Shown here in pieces: positions 43,217 to 51,374 of a DNA stretch of 64,000 nt. The notes beneath the pieces are model-generated. The model ran no database searches and was not told where the DNA came from. It saw only the letters and a program-made list of their open reading frames with translations. A program made the translations under genes and the position numbers. How positions within the stretch are numbered: the stretch's first letter is position 1; the number at the start of each line of letters is the position of its first letter. Origin of the DNA: JAFGKK01 sp964521085 (GTDB lineage: Bacteria; Chloroflexota; Anaerolineae; Anaerolineales; RBG-16-64-43); NCBI GenBank assembly GCA_964521085.1, contig CAZFPL010000008.1, forward strand, positions 1-64,000. The letters are read 5' to 3'.

Positions 43217-43996
43217 ATGAAAAACGTAATATTCCCGGCATTAATCATAATCATGGTTGCCACCGGTTGTTCCTCCCTTACGGGCGTCGCCGCTCCCAGT
43301 CCGACCCCAACGGAATTCGCCTGCGCCGAAAACGGCGCCGTGCAGGCGATGGATGTAGATTCCCAAACGCACATCTTTGTTTACCTTCCACCTTGCTACG
43401 ACACCGATTCGTCCCGTTCCTACCCGGTGCTTTACCTTTTCCCGGGATACGGCGGATCGAATTCCGATTTTTTCGGGCCAGGCACAAATCGGATTGCGGA
43501 TGAATTAATCCTGAGTGGGGAAATCCCGCCGTTTTTAATCGCTGGCATGGATGATCCCTTTCCCGATTTGGACGCCCGGATTTTCACTGAAAAAATTCTT
43601 CCTTTCATGGAAGCCCGGTTCCGGATCCGTGCGGATCGCCGGTACCATGCCGCGGCGGGCGGATCGTTCGGCGGCGCGGTCGCCTATCATCTTGCCTTCA
43701 AGCGGTACGATCTCGTCAGCAGCGCGGGGATCTTCGGCAACGGGGCGGCGGTGGGCGAGGAGGAGTCGATTCGCGCATGGCTGGCCGCCATCCCGGCGGA
43801 ACAGCGGCCGCGCGTTTTCATCAACGTCGGTGAAAGCGATACGTACATGCTCGAACGAGCCAAAGTGCTTATTCCGATGCTGGACGAGGCCGGAATACAG
43901 CATCTGGATATTTTCAGCCCGGGAAAGCACTCCGGCGATTATTGGGTCAGCAATTTCCCGGCTTATTTCCGTTGGCTATCCGTAGATTGGGAATGA
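43217..43996 (+). CDS. Esterase-D-like alpha/beta hydrolase lipoprotein (copy 1)
   Basis: 259 residues. Cys18 lies in a VATGC lipobox. The body is an esterase D/feruloyl-esterase-like alpha/beta hydrolase: 'YLPPCYDTDSSRSYPVLYLFPGYGG' (in part), nucleophile elbow GGSFGG (Ser near 150), and His in 'PGKHSGDYW' near 235. It should act on the outer face of the membrane, perhaps on ester-linked phenolics or acetyl groups of plant polysaccharides, but the substrate is unknown. A close tandem copy follows. Confidence 0.82.
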   Translation: MKNVIFPALIIIMVATGCSSLTGVAAPSPTPTEFACAENGAVQAMDVDSQTHIFVYLPPCYDTDSSRSYPVLYLFPGYGGSNSDFFGPGTNRIADELILSGEIPPFLIAGMDDPFPDLDARIFTEKILPFMEARFRIRADRRYHAAAGGSFGGAVAYHLAFKRYDLVSSAGIFGNGAAVGEEESIRAWLAAIPAEQRPRVFINVGESDTYMLERAKVLIPMLDEAGIQHLDIFSPGKHSGDYWVSNFPAYFRWLSVDWE

Positions 43997-44001
43997 CGCT
44001 T

Positions 44002-44811
44002 ATGAAAAAAAATATTTTCTTGCTGCCGGTATTTCTATTAAGCGCCGGATGTCTCAGCCGTCCGGCAGCACCGGGGGATGCATCCGTCTCAACGCCAACA
44101 CTCTCCGCCCCGATCCCCGTTTGCGACGAACCTGGGACAACCCAAAGGATGGTCCTGGATTCTTTAGTGCAAGGATACGATTATGAGTGCGAGCTATACC
44201 TGCCGCCATGTTACGAAACCGAAACGGAACTGGAATATCCTGTCCTTTATTTAATTCCGGGGAGGGGGAGCGGCTTTCAAGCCTGGAACGCCGCCGGAGC
44301 CGCTCAGACCGCGGATGAAATGATCCACGCCGGGGAAATTCCACCGCTGATTATCGTATCCACGGGTGATACGGATAATGATCCCCAGGCGGAGGTCATT
44401 TACAACGATTTGGTTCCCTACATCGAACAATCCTACCGGGTCAAAAAAGAACGGCGGTATCATGCCGTCGCAGGCGCGTCGCTCGGCGGTGCGGCCACAT
44501 ATCGGATTGTCTTCCGTGATCCGGATCGATTCGCCAGCGCCGGGATCTTCGGCAATGGGGCGACTGCCGGTGAAGAGGAAAAGATCCGCGTCTGGTTGGC
44601 GGCCATGAGTACGGCGAACAAACCGCGCGTTTTTATCAAGGTCGGATTCGCGGACACGTATATGCTGGAACGCGCGAAAGTTCTCATCTCCATCCTGGAT
44701 GAGCATCAGATCCCCCACGAAGGAATCTTCAGCGAAGGTGACCATTCCTACCCCTATTGGGTGAAGAATCTCCCGGCCTACTACCGATGGTTGTCCGAAG
44801 ATTGGTTATAG
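44002..44811 (+). CDS. Esterase-D-like alpha/beta hydrolase lipoprotein (copy 2)
   Basis: 269 residues from the ATG at 44002; an ATG at 43993 overlapping the previous stop is also possible, but 44002 gives the standard MKKN lipoprotein start and better spacing from GGGA. Cys17 lies in an LSAGC lipobox. The nucleophile elbow is GASLGG (Ser near 158) and the terminal His lies in 'EGDHSYPYW'. It is clearly a tandem duplicate of the preceding gene, sharing 'SAGIFGNGA', 'TYMLERAKVLI' and 'PAYxRWLSxDW'. Likely surface esterase. Confidence 0.82.
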   Translation: MKKNIFLLPVFLLSAGCLSRPAAPGDASVSTPTLSAPIPVCDEPGTTQRMVLDSLVQGYDYECELYLPPCYETETELEYPVLYLIPGRGSGFQAWNAAGAAQTADEMIHAGEIPPLIIVSTGDTDNDPQAEVIYNDLVPYIEQSYRVKKERRYHAVAGASLGGAATYRIVFRDPDRFASAGIFGNGATAGEEEKIRVWLAAMSTANKPRVFIKVGFADTYMLERAKVLISILDEHQIPHEGIFSEGDHSYPYWVKNLPAYYRWLSEDWL

Positions 44812-44833
44812 GCAATGGGGATTCAGGGTTGTT

Positions 44834-44997
44834 CGTCATACCCGCATGATCCAAGCGGGTATCCAGGAACAGATTGAGTGTTTCCTGTGGCGCTTGTTCT
44901 GGATTCCCGCTAACAACACCCTCGCTTCACAAACCTTTCAGCTCCTAGAATCCACGCGAGCTGAAAGGTTCCGCGAGGGCAGGCGCGGGAATGACAT
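44834..44997. repeat. Nested palindromic repeat element, family C
   Basis: A compound of inverted repeats: ATACCCGC/GCGGGTAT (44838-44845/44855-44862), ATTCCCGC/GCGGGAAT (44903-44910/44985-44992), CCCTCG/CGAGGG (44919-44924/44974-44979) and AACCTTTCAGCTC/GAGCTGAAAGGTT (44932-44944/44958-44970, perfect 13-base arms). The ends carry 'GTCATACCCGC' and 'GCGGGAATGAC', forms that I know as dispersed intergenic repeats in many bacteria. It fills most of the gap between two convergent genes. Confidence 0.8.
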
Positions 44998-45043
44998 CCG
45001 TCTACAAAACCGATAAGCGATCCGAAAATTAATCTGTAGGATC

Positions 45044-46012
45044 TCACCCTTCCGGATGGGCTTCGAAGAAATCCCAAATCATCTGCGTTGCGCTGAGAAC
45101 TCCGGCGGATGCGGTAAATCCACCCGGCCAGCCATGCCCACCACCTGGAATGGTATATAAAACAACATCCGCTCCATCGCGGCAACCGCTCCACGCCTGC
45201 CCGGTGAGGTACGTTTCGTCGAGGATCGAGGAGGGACCGGAGGCGCAACCATTGCGCGCACCCCAGGCGGAGGCCCACTGTGGGATGGGGATTCCGAAGG
45301 AGAAGTATGCCGCCGGAGGGGCATTCTGATTTCCGATTCCGTTGTAAGGAACCACCGGATCGGAATCCCCGTGGAAGGCTATGATCGCCACCCCGCGCGC
45401 CGGATCGCATCCTCCTTCCGGAGGATAAAAACCGGATACCGGCCCGATTGCGGAGATCCGGTCCGAAAGGTCGCACGCCAGCCGGTTGGCCATTCCGCCG
45501 CCGCGGGAGTGTCCGGTGGCATAGATGCGGGCCGGGTCGATGCTGCAGCGCGTTTCAAGTAGGGCGATCAGATCACGCACAAACTGCACATCGTGATTGT
45601 TGGTCACCGCGTCGATCTCCCAGGTTGGTATCTCACCTGCGCCTTGGGGATAGACGGCGATGAAACCCTCCCGGTCTGCAACGGCCGAAAAACCGCTGTA
45701 TCCTTCGAAGGTATCGGCGGTTGATCCGTTGCCGTGGAAACCGAGTACGAGGGCGGCAGGCTGATCCGCCCGGTACCCCGCGGGGACGTGGATGCGGTAC
45801 TTGCGCATCTGGCCGCCGGAATTGAGGTCTTCAAGCCGGCTGCCGGCTGCGCAGCCATTGGAAGGCGAGGGGGATTGTGCGATCGGCGTATCCGCCGCCG
45901 GGGATCGCCGGGTCTCCATGCTCCGGCAGCTGGTTGCCAGGAAGGCAAGGGATAAAATGGCAATGGATGGCATCTGAAAAGAAGGCAGAGTGAAATGGAA
46001 TAAGCGGTTCAT
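45044..46012 (-). CDS. LpqC/PHB-depolymerase-like (CE1) esterase lipoprotein
   Basis: 322 residues from the ATG at 46012; a GTG six bases upstream lies closer to GGAGG and is an alternative. Cys29 lies in an LATSC lipobox. The protein matches the feruloyl esterase/PHB depolymerase group: 'LVLGFHGNGSTADTFEGYSG' oxyanion region, nucleophile elbow GHSRGGG (~165), 'AFHGDSDPVVPYNG' Asp, and His in GGGHGWPG near 290. It acts outside the membrane. Plant-cell-wall ester cleavage fits the pectin genes nearby, though no experiment-grade substrate clue is present. Confidence 0.85.
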   Translation of the reverse strand: MNRLFHFTLPSFQMPSIAILSLAFLATSCRSMETRRSPAADTPIAQSPSPSNGCAAGSRLEDLNSGGQMRKYRIHVPAGYRADQPAALVLGFHGNGSTADTFEGYSGFSAVADREGFIAVYPQGAGEIPTWEIDAVTNNHDVQFVRDLIALLETRCSIDPARIYATGHSRGGGMANRLACDLSDRISAIGPVSGFYPPEGGCDPARGVAIIAFHGDSDPVVPYNGIGNQNAPPAAYFSFGIPIPQWASAWGARNGCASGPSSILDETYLTGQAWSGCRDGADVVLYTIPGGGHGWPGGFTASAGVLSATQMIWDFFEAHPEG

Positions 46013-46138
46013 CTTCACAGCACCTCCAGAAAATAAATCCTCGAAAATTATTTCTTAAAATACGGCGATATCGCGCAGAAAAATTGCATGGAGAATCCAA
46101 ATAAATCCATCATCCCATTCGTGATGTAATCGACAATT

Positions 46139-47002
46139 TCAATCCGGCCAGAGTGGAAGCATCTCCCGGGTGGCGAGCAGTTTGCGCATATCCGCAGCCG
46201 CCGGCGCCTCGGCGAACCGGCTTGCCGACGCCAATACAAGCGGAAGCAGCGTGACGTCGGAGGCTGTGTTCAGGAACAGCTGCGGCCGGGCAAGCACAAA
46301 GCGCACGGCCAAATCTATATCCTCGGGCTCGGTCAGGGTTTCGTACCAAGTTGTGGTTTTTCGCTCAGCGCCCTCCGGCCACGGACGCCGGCAGATCGAC
46401 TTAATGGTCTGTAAAGCGACTCCGCGCTGCCCGCATACCTCCGCCAAACGGCGGAATCCTTCGGCGTACCGGGGATTCTGCATCATCGGATAGTTATACG
46501 GAAGCAGCACCGAAGTGAAGTCGAACCGTTCCAGCGCGCGCAGAAGGACCGCCGGCGCGAGAAGGCCGTGGCTGGTAATGCCGATAAACCGGACCAAGCC
46601 TTCCTCCTTGGATTCCTGCGCGGCTTCCAGGGCGCAGCCCGTTCCGAGTGCGGCATCCAGTGCTTCCATCGTTTGAACCGCATGCAGTTGGAGGAGGTCC
46701 ACATGATCGGTTTTCAGACGCTCCAGGGACCGGCGGATTTGATCCCGCGCTTTTTCCCGGCTGCGTTCCTCGGTCTTGGTTGCCAGGAAGAAATCCTCCC
46801 GGTGGCGTTTCATCCATGGGCCGACCCGCCGTTCGGCGTCGCCGTAGGAAGCGGCGACGTCGATGTGATTGACGCCGTATTGCAGCAGGACCTGCAGGGC
46901 TTGATCGGCCACAGGCTGTGTCACCCCGGCAAGCGCCGCCGCTCCAAAAAGCAACCGCGTGCTCTCGTGCCCGGTTTTTCCGAATTGCATTTTCGCGATC
47001 AT
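46139..47002 (-). CDS. Aldo/keto reductase
   Basis: 287 residues. The AKR tetrad is visible: Asp and Tyr in HIDVAASYGDAE, Lys in LATKTE and His in LQLHAV. The barrel strand 'EEGLVRFIGITSH' is also typical. The C-terminal cofactor region ('TASDVTLLPLVL') is degenerate compared with classical AKRs, as in many uncharacterised bacterial members. It would reduce an aldehyde or ketone with NAD(P)H in the cytoplasm. The gene is probably single; the broken small gene lies just upstream on the same strand. Confidence 0.88.
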   Translation of the reverse strand: MIAKMQFGKTGHESTRLLFGAAALAGVTQPVADQALQVLLQYGVNHIDVAASYGDAERRVGPWMKRHREDFFLATKTEERSREKARDQIRRSLERLKTDHVDLLQLHAVQTMEALDAALGTGCALEAAQESKEEGLVRFIGITSHGLLAPAVLLRALERFDFTSVLLPYNYPMMQNPRYAEGFRRLAEVCGQRGVALQTIKSICRRPWPEGAERKTTTWYETLTEPEDIDLAVRFVLARPQLFLNTASDVTLLPLVLASASRFAEAPAAADMRKLLATREMLPLWPD

Positions 47003-47068
47003 CCCAGCAACTCCCGGAATCCGTCTACGGCAGAAACGTGTTTCTTCATACGGATTCTTTCGGCTTTA

Positions 47069-47491
47069 TCAGAAACTCGCGACATATTCATCATACGCTT
47101 GTTTGACCATTTCATCGGAAATGGCCGGATGCGGCCACTCTGCTTCTTCCAGGCTTGGATCCGGTTCGGGAGGAGGAGCCACGCCAATAAACTTCTCCCA
47201 TTCCTCTAATTGCCGCAGCACTGGTTTCCGGAATTGGCGAAGCTGATTCCAGAATGTCTTTGCTTATCCGGTCACAAGGAAGGCGCCGTTCCTTTCACGT
47301 ACATATCCGGAGTGCATAAGCTTTGCGATCCCGCGCCGGATTTGCGGTCCGTTCAGGACGGCATGGTTGATGTAGTCGCCGGTTGCGATGATATCCCGCA
47401 GTGACGCGCCTTGACGGATTTCTCCGATGGCGATCGAGAACAATAGCCAGGCATCCGATCCGCAGAAGACCGGGGATTTATCAACGGTCAT
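47069..47491 (-). pseudogene. Small conserved protein gene interrupted by an in-frame TAA
   Basis: An ATG at 47491 opens a 75-residue frame with a winged-helix-like look ('SDAWLLFSIAIGEIRQGASL' and 'DYINHAVLNGPQIRRGIAKL'), stopped by TAA at 47264-47266. The same frame then continues open for 64 more codons ('QLRQFRKPVLRQLEEWEKF' ... 'DEMVKQAYDEYVASF') to a TGA at 47069-47071. The joined product of ~139 residues matches my recollection of the size of a small uncharacterised family common in Chloroflexi and cyanobacteria. The simplest reading is a nonsense mutation; sequencing error or readthrough cannot be excluded. Confidence 0.7.
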
Positions 47492-47721
47492 AGGGGATGA
47501 ATCGGGAGGTCGACAAGAATATCATCACGGAAAAAGTGATTCCACGCCTCTGAAAAGATAAAGGACAGTAATTAATTCCCTGCCCGGTTATTTTACTACT
47601 GATCCCTAAAAAAAAAATAACTGAAGAGAAGAAATCGGACGAAAAATCACCCTCCCGTGAGGTACAAAAGGATGAAGTACCGTGATAAGATATGCGACCC
47701 ATTTTACAAACGGATTGAACC

Positions 47722-48744
47722 ATGACTCTCATTGAACTCAAGGATCTGGCCAAGCATTTTAAAATCCTCAACCGCCACGAGGGGTTGAAGGGCGCCGTGC
47801 GCGATTTGTTCTCCGGCGACTATCGAACCGTAAAGGCGGTGGATGGAATCTCCTTCAACATCGACCCGGGCGAAATCGTCGGCTACATCGGCCCGAACGG
47901 CGCGGGAAAATCGACCACGATCAAGATGATGACCGGCATCCTCAAACCCAGCGGCGGAACGCTGTTGGTCAACGGACTCGTCCCGTACGACAACCGCATG
48001 CGCCAGGCGATGATCATGGGCGTGGTGTTCGGGCAGCGGACGCAGCTGTGGTGGGACCTGCCGGTGATCGAATCCTTTAAAATCCTGAAAGAGATCTACA
48101 AAGTGGATCAGAAAATGTTCGATGAACACCTGGGGATGTTCAACGAACTGGTCGGGTTGAAGGCGCTGTATTCCCAGCAGGCGCGGACTCTTTCCCTCGG
48201 GCAGCGGATGCTGTGCGACATCACCGCTTCCTTCCTGCATAATCCGCAGGTCGTGTTCCTCGACGAACCGACCATCGGCCTCGACGTTTCGATCAAAGCC
48301 AAGATCCGTTCGCTGATCCTGGAGTTGAACCGCACCCGCAATACCACCATCATCCTTACCACCCATGACTTGGGCGACGTCGAAGCGTTGTGCCGGCGGA
48401 TCATCATTATCGACAAGGGCAAAAACCTCTACGACGGCGAAATCAAGAAGGTCACTGCGCTGTTCGGGGCGTATCGGACGCTTAAGCTGCAGATCAAGGA
48501 TTATTCCGACGCCATGCTGACCACCTTGCAGGAGCGCCTCACCGGCCGATTTGGAGCAGAGAATGGCACCACTATTTGTCAGACCGAGGATTTCTGGACC
48601 GACGTTACCATCGACCAGGCGCGGACCGCTCTGGCCGACGTACTGGCGTTTGTCATGTCGAATTTCCCGGTGACGGACGTCAGGATCGTCGAGATCACGA
48701 TGGAGAATGTGGTCCGTAAAGTCTACGACGGAGCGCTGCAATGA
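47722..48744 (+). CDS. ABC-2-type exporter ATP-binding protein
   Basis: 340 residues. Walker A GPNGAGKSTT (~56-65), signature LSLGQRM (~157), Walker B VVFLDEP (~177) and 'ILTTHDLGDVEALC' with the switch His are all present. The N-terminal 'LAKHFKILNRHEGLKGAVRD' and the size match the uncharacterised exporter ATPases that pair with two dissimilar permeases (COG4586/4587/3694 type). No Shine-Dalgarno sequence is obvious upstream of the ATG. Start of a three-gene operon; the substrate is unknown, with drugs or lipids possible. Confidence 0.92.
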   Translation: MTLIELKDLAKHFKILNRHEGLKGAVRDLFSGDYRTVKAVDGISFNIDPGEIVGYIGPNGAGKSTTIKMMTGILKPSGGTLLVNGLVPYDNRMRQAMIMGVVFGQRTQLWWDLPVIESFKILKEIYKVDQKMFDEHLGMFNELVGLKALYSQQARTLSLGQRMLCDITASFLHNPQVVFLDEPTIGLDVSIKAKIRSLILELNRTRNTTIILTTHDLGDVEALCRRIIIIDKGKNLYDGEIKKVTALFGAYRTLKLQIKDYSDAMLTTLQERLTGRFGAENGTTICQTEDFWTDVTIDQARTALADVLAFVMSNFPVTDVRIVEITMENVVRKVYDGALQ

Positions 48745-49532
48745 GAGGGTATCTTGCATTTATGCGCGGCGCGATTATGGTGGGGGTGGTTTACCGCCTG
48801 GGATTCCTGTTCACGATCCTGGGCAACATCATCTATATGATCATCGCGTACTTTCTCTGGCGCAGCATTTACGCCGGCCGGGAAACCCTCAACGGGCTGA
48901 CCTTCGACCAGGCGCTGCTGTACGTTGCGCTCGGCAGCACGACCTTCATCCTGCTTAAAACCTACACGGATTGGGGCATGGCGGGAGAGATCCGCGACGG
49001 GACGATCTCCGTCTACCTCACCAAGCCGATCGATTACCAGCTCTACAACCTTTTCACCACCATCGGATTCGCGTCGACGAGCGTCGTCACCGTCACGCTT
49101 CCGACCGTGATCATGCTGCTCTTCGTGTTCCGGATCCACTTCGCCCTCGGCGCGGGATACCTGTTCTTCCCGATCAGCCTGCTGCTGGCGTTCATCATCA
49201 ATTTCAACATGGACTACGCCGTCGGCCTGAGCGCGTTTTACACCGAATCCATCTGGGGCATCAGCACCACCAAGGAGATCACCGTATCCGTGCTTTCGGG
49301 GGCGCTCCTGCCCCTGCAATTCTTTCCGGGGGCGATCCAGCAGGTCCTGATGGTCCTTCCTTTCCAGGCCATGTTTTTTACACCGCTGATGATGGTGACC
49401 AAACCGGATCAGGACGCGGGGGTGTTCCTGCGGATGCTGGCCGTACAGGCCCTGTGGGCGGCGGTCATGTATGTCGCCAGCCGGCTGCTCTACGACCAGG
49501 CGGTTAAAGTGCTGCGCGTGGCGGGAGGGTAG
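48741..49532 (+). CDS. ABC-2-type exporter permease subunit 1
   Basis: 263 residues, overlapping the ATPase stop by four bases (ATGA). Six hydrophobic segments are evident, with 'GEIRDGTISVYLTKPIDYQLY' between helices 2 and 3, the cytosolic coupling region typical of this family. The protein forms a heterodimer with the next gene product and is driven by the ATPase before it. Confidence 0.88.
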   Translation: MRGYLAFMRGAIMVGVVYRLGFLFTILGNIIYMIIAYFLWRSIYAGRETLNGLTFDQALLYVALGSTTFILLKTYTDWGMAGEIRDGTISVYLTKPIDYQLYNLFTTIGFASTSVVTVTLPTVIMLLFVFRIHFALGAGYLFFPISLLLAFIINFNMDYAVGLSAFYTESIWGISTTKEITVSVLSGALLPLQFFPGAIQQVLMVLPFQAMFFTPLMMVTKPDQDAGVFLRMLAVQALWAAVMYVASRLLYDQAVKVLRVAGG

Positions 49533-49535
49533 GGC

Positions 49536-50333
49536 GTGCTAACCCTCGGCGAATACATCCGGTTATATTTCACGATCGAGGCGCAGTACATCAAAGGCCA
49601 GATGCAATACCGGGCGGATTTCCTGATCAGCTCGATCGGGATGTTCTTCAGCAGCCTGGCGACGCTCAGCGTCTTCGTGGTGCTGTTCAACTCGATCCCC
49701 AACCTCGCAGGCTGGAGCCTGATGGAGATGGTGTTCATCTACGCCTTCTATATGATCGCCATCTCCCCGATGCAGATCCTGTTCGATGCCATTTGGTGGA
49801 TCCGATACAAGGTGCAATCGGGGGAGTTCGTGAAGTATTATTTCCGGCCCATGAACATGATGTTTTATTTCATGTCCGAACGGTTCGATATCAAAGGGCT
49901 GACCCAGCTGGCGGCGGGGATCATCCTGCTGGTGTACTCCTCGGTCCAATTGGGGTTGGCGTGGTCCGTCGGGAAGGTGCTGGTTCTACTGATCGCGGTA
50001 TTCAGCGCCTCGCTGGTGCTGATTTCCATCGCGGTCATGGCGGGTTCTTCCGCCTTCTGGTTGATCAATTCTTACCCGGTGCTGGCGCTGGCCTGGAAAG
50101 TGCGCGAGTTTGCCCCGTATCCGATAACCATTTTCGACGGCATCTTCCGGTTCGCCTTCACCTTCATCCTGCCGATCGGCTTCATCGCTTTCTATCCGGC
50201 GCAGTTTTTCCTGCGCCCGGCGGAAATCTCCCCGCTGTTCTACCTGACTCCCGTCATCGGGATCGGCCTGTTCGCGTTGACGTATAAGGTCTGGACGCTG
50301 GGTGTAAACAATTATACCGGAACCGGTTCGTAG
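49536..50333 (+). CDS. ABC-2-type exporter permease subunit 2
   Basis: 265 residues, starting with GTG at 49536, three bases after the previous stop and preceded by GGGAGGGTAGGG. Six membrane segments and the coupling motif 'VQSGEFVKYYFRPMN' resemble the other permease. The three genes form one transcription unit closed by a terminator at 50355. Confidence 0.88.
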   Translation: MLTLGEYIRLYFTIEAQYIKGQMQYRADFLISSIGMFFSSLATLSVFVVLFNSIPNLAGWSLMEMVFIYAFYMIAISPMQILFDAIWWIRYKVQSGEFVKYYFRPMNMMFYFMSERFDIKGLTQLAAGIILLVYSSVQLGLAWSVGKVLVLLIAVFSASLVLISIAVMAGSSAFWLINSYPVLALAWKVREFAPYPITIFDGIFRFAFTFILPIGFIAFYPAQFFLRPAEISPLFYLTPVIGIGLFALTYKVWTLGVNNYTGTGS

Positions 50334-50354
50334 AAAATTCGTGATAGATCGTAT

Positions 50355-50391
50355 GAAAAAACTCCCCGCCATCTCTGGCGGGAAGTTTTTA
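50355..50391. terminator. Bidirectional intrinsic terminator
   Basis: A stem of CCGCC/GGCGG with flanking AAAAACT/AGTTTTT arms lies between the convergent exporter operon and the YCF48-like gene. Both strands end in U-rich tracts. Confidence 0.85.
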
Positions 50392-50420
50392 TTATTATTG
50401 ATATGGACAATGCAACAGGA

Positions 50421-51344
50421 TCAACCTCTGGTGTATTGAAAGACAAGAATCTGCGAGGGCATCGAATAGAGGGTCAGAATTCGGCCGTCGTGGGAGATCA
50501 CCGGAAAGCCGAAAACATCGGACACGGTCTCTTGGATCCAGCTTGCGCCGCCGTCGGAAGTATGAAAAGAAACGACTTGGCTGCTCCCGCCGCCCACCGA
50601 CGGGATGATAATCACCCCGTGCATGGCATCCGTGAAACGCATCGCCGCAACGGGAGGATTCATGTCGGCGATCGTAAGAGCGGCCAGGGGCGGGGAGCCG
50701 GCCGGCTTCCAGATTTTACCGTCGTCCGCCGTGGAAAAGAGCAGGCCGGATTGGGTCAGCAGAAATCCATGACCGGCTTTAAACAGGGAGATGGCCCCGA
50801 TACGGTCCGCGCCTTCCGGAAGCATTACATCATTCCAGGTGGCGGCGCCATCGGAAGTCGTCACCAGCTTGGCGGAGGTCGCCGCCCAACCGGTCCGGGT
50901 ATCCAGGAAACTCAGGAAGCGGCAATGATCCGGAATCGCGGCACCGAGGTTCATTCCTTCATGCCAGGTTTTGGCGCCGTCCGAAGTGACGCGCACGGCT
51001 CCGTTGCCGCAGGCCCAGGCCGTGTTGCGGTCCACGATATCCAAACCAAAGAGCTGGATTGCGGAAATTTTGGAGGCTTGCCAGCTTGCGCCTCCGTCCT
51101 CGGTGTATTGTACCCGGCTGTCGTCGGCGATGGTTATCCCGAATTTGGAATCGTAGAAACCGGTCAATTGAATCAAAGGCGGCGCCTGCACGGAGAGCAG
51201 GAGCGTCCATGGTTCAGGATTCTCCGTCGGAGCGGCGGTCGGCTCCGGGGTCGCCGTCGGTGGAACGGCATCGGCTTGGCACGCCGAAAGCGAAAGTACT
51301 GTTATCCCAAAGAGAGGAAGAAGAAAAAATTTATTTTTCATCAT
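50421..51344 (-). CDS. YCF48/BNR-repeat lipoprotein
   Basis: 307 residues from the ATG at 51344; the next codon but one (51341) is an equally good start behind GAGGTGAG. Cys lies in an LSLSAC lipobox, followed by a Thr/Pro linker. Five 'T-x-DGG-x-x-W' blades are seen (TEDGGASW, TSDGAKTW, TSDGAATW, STADDGKIW, TSDGGASW), the pattern of photosystem II assembly factor YCF48 and sialidase-type BNR beta-propellers. No catalytic residues were noted. It is the last gene of the minus-strand group and is probably an extracellular propeller scaffold. Confidence 0.82.
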   Translation of the reverse strand: MMKNKFFLLPLFGITVLSLSACQADAVPPTATPEPTAAPTENPEPWTLLLSVQAPPLIQLTGFYDSKFGITIADDSRVQYTEDGGASWQASKISAIQLFGLDIVDRNTAWACGNGAVRVTSDGAKTWHEGMNLGAAIPDHCRFLSFLDTRTGWAATSAKLVTTSDGAATWNDVMLPEGADRIGAISLFKAGHGFLLTQSGLLFSTADDGKIWKPAGSPPLAALTIADMNPPVAAMRFTDAMHGVIIIPSVGGGSSQVVSFHTSDGGASWIQETVSDVFGFPVISHDGRILTLYSMPSQILVFQYTRG

Positions 51345-51374
51345 CTCACCTCGCAAAATCAGTTTTTATGATGC

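Noticed and set aside
46999..47187. 62-codon minus-strand frame ending in an ATGA overlap with the aldo/keto reductase
   Set aside because: It is out of frame with the better supported broken gene at 47069-47491 that covers most of the same DNA, and its composition shows no family features.
47704..48759. 351-codon minus-strand frame over the exporter ATPase
   Set aside because: The plus strand carries complete Walker A, signature and Walker B motifs; the antisense frame has none.
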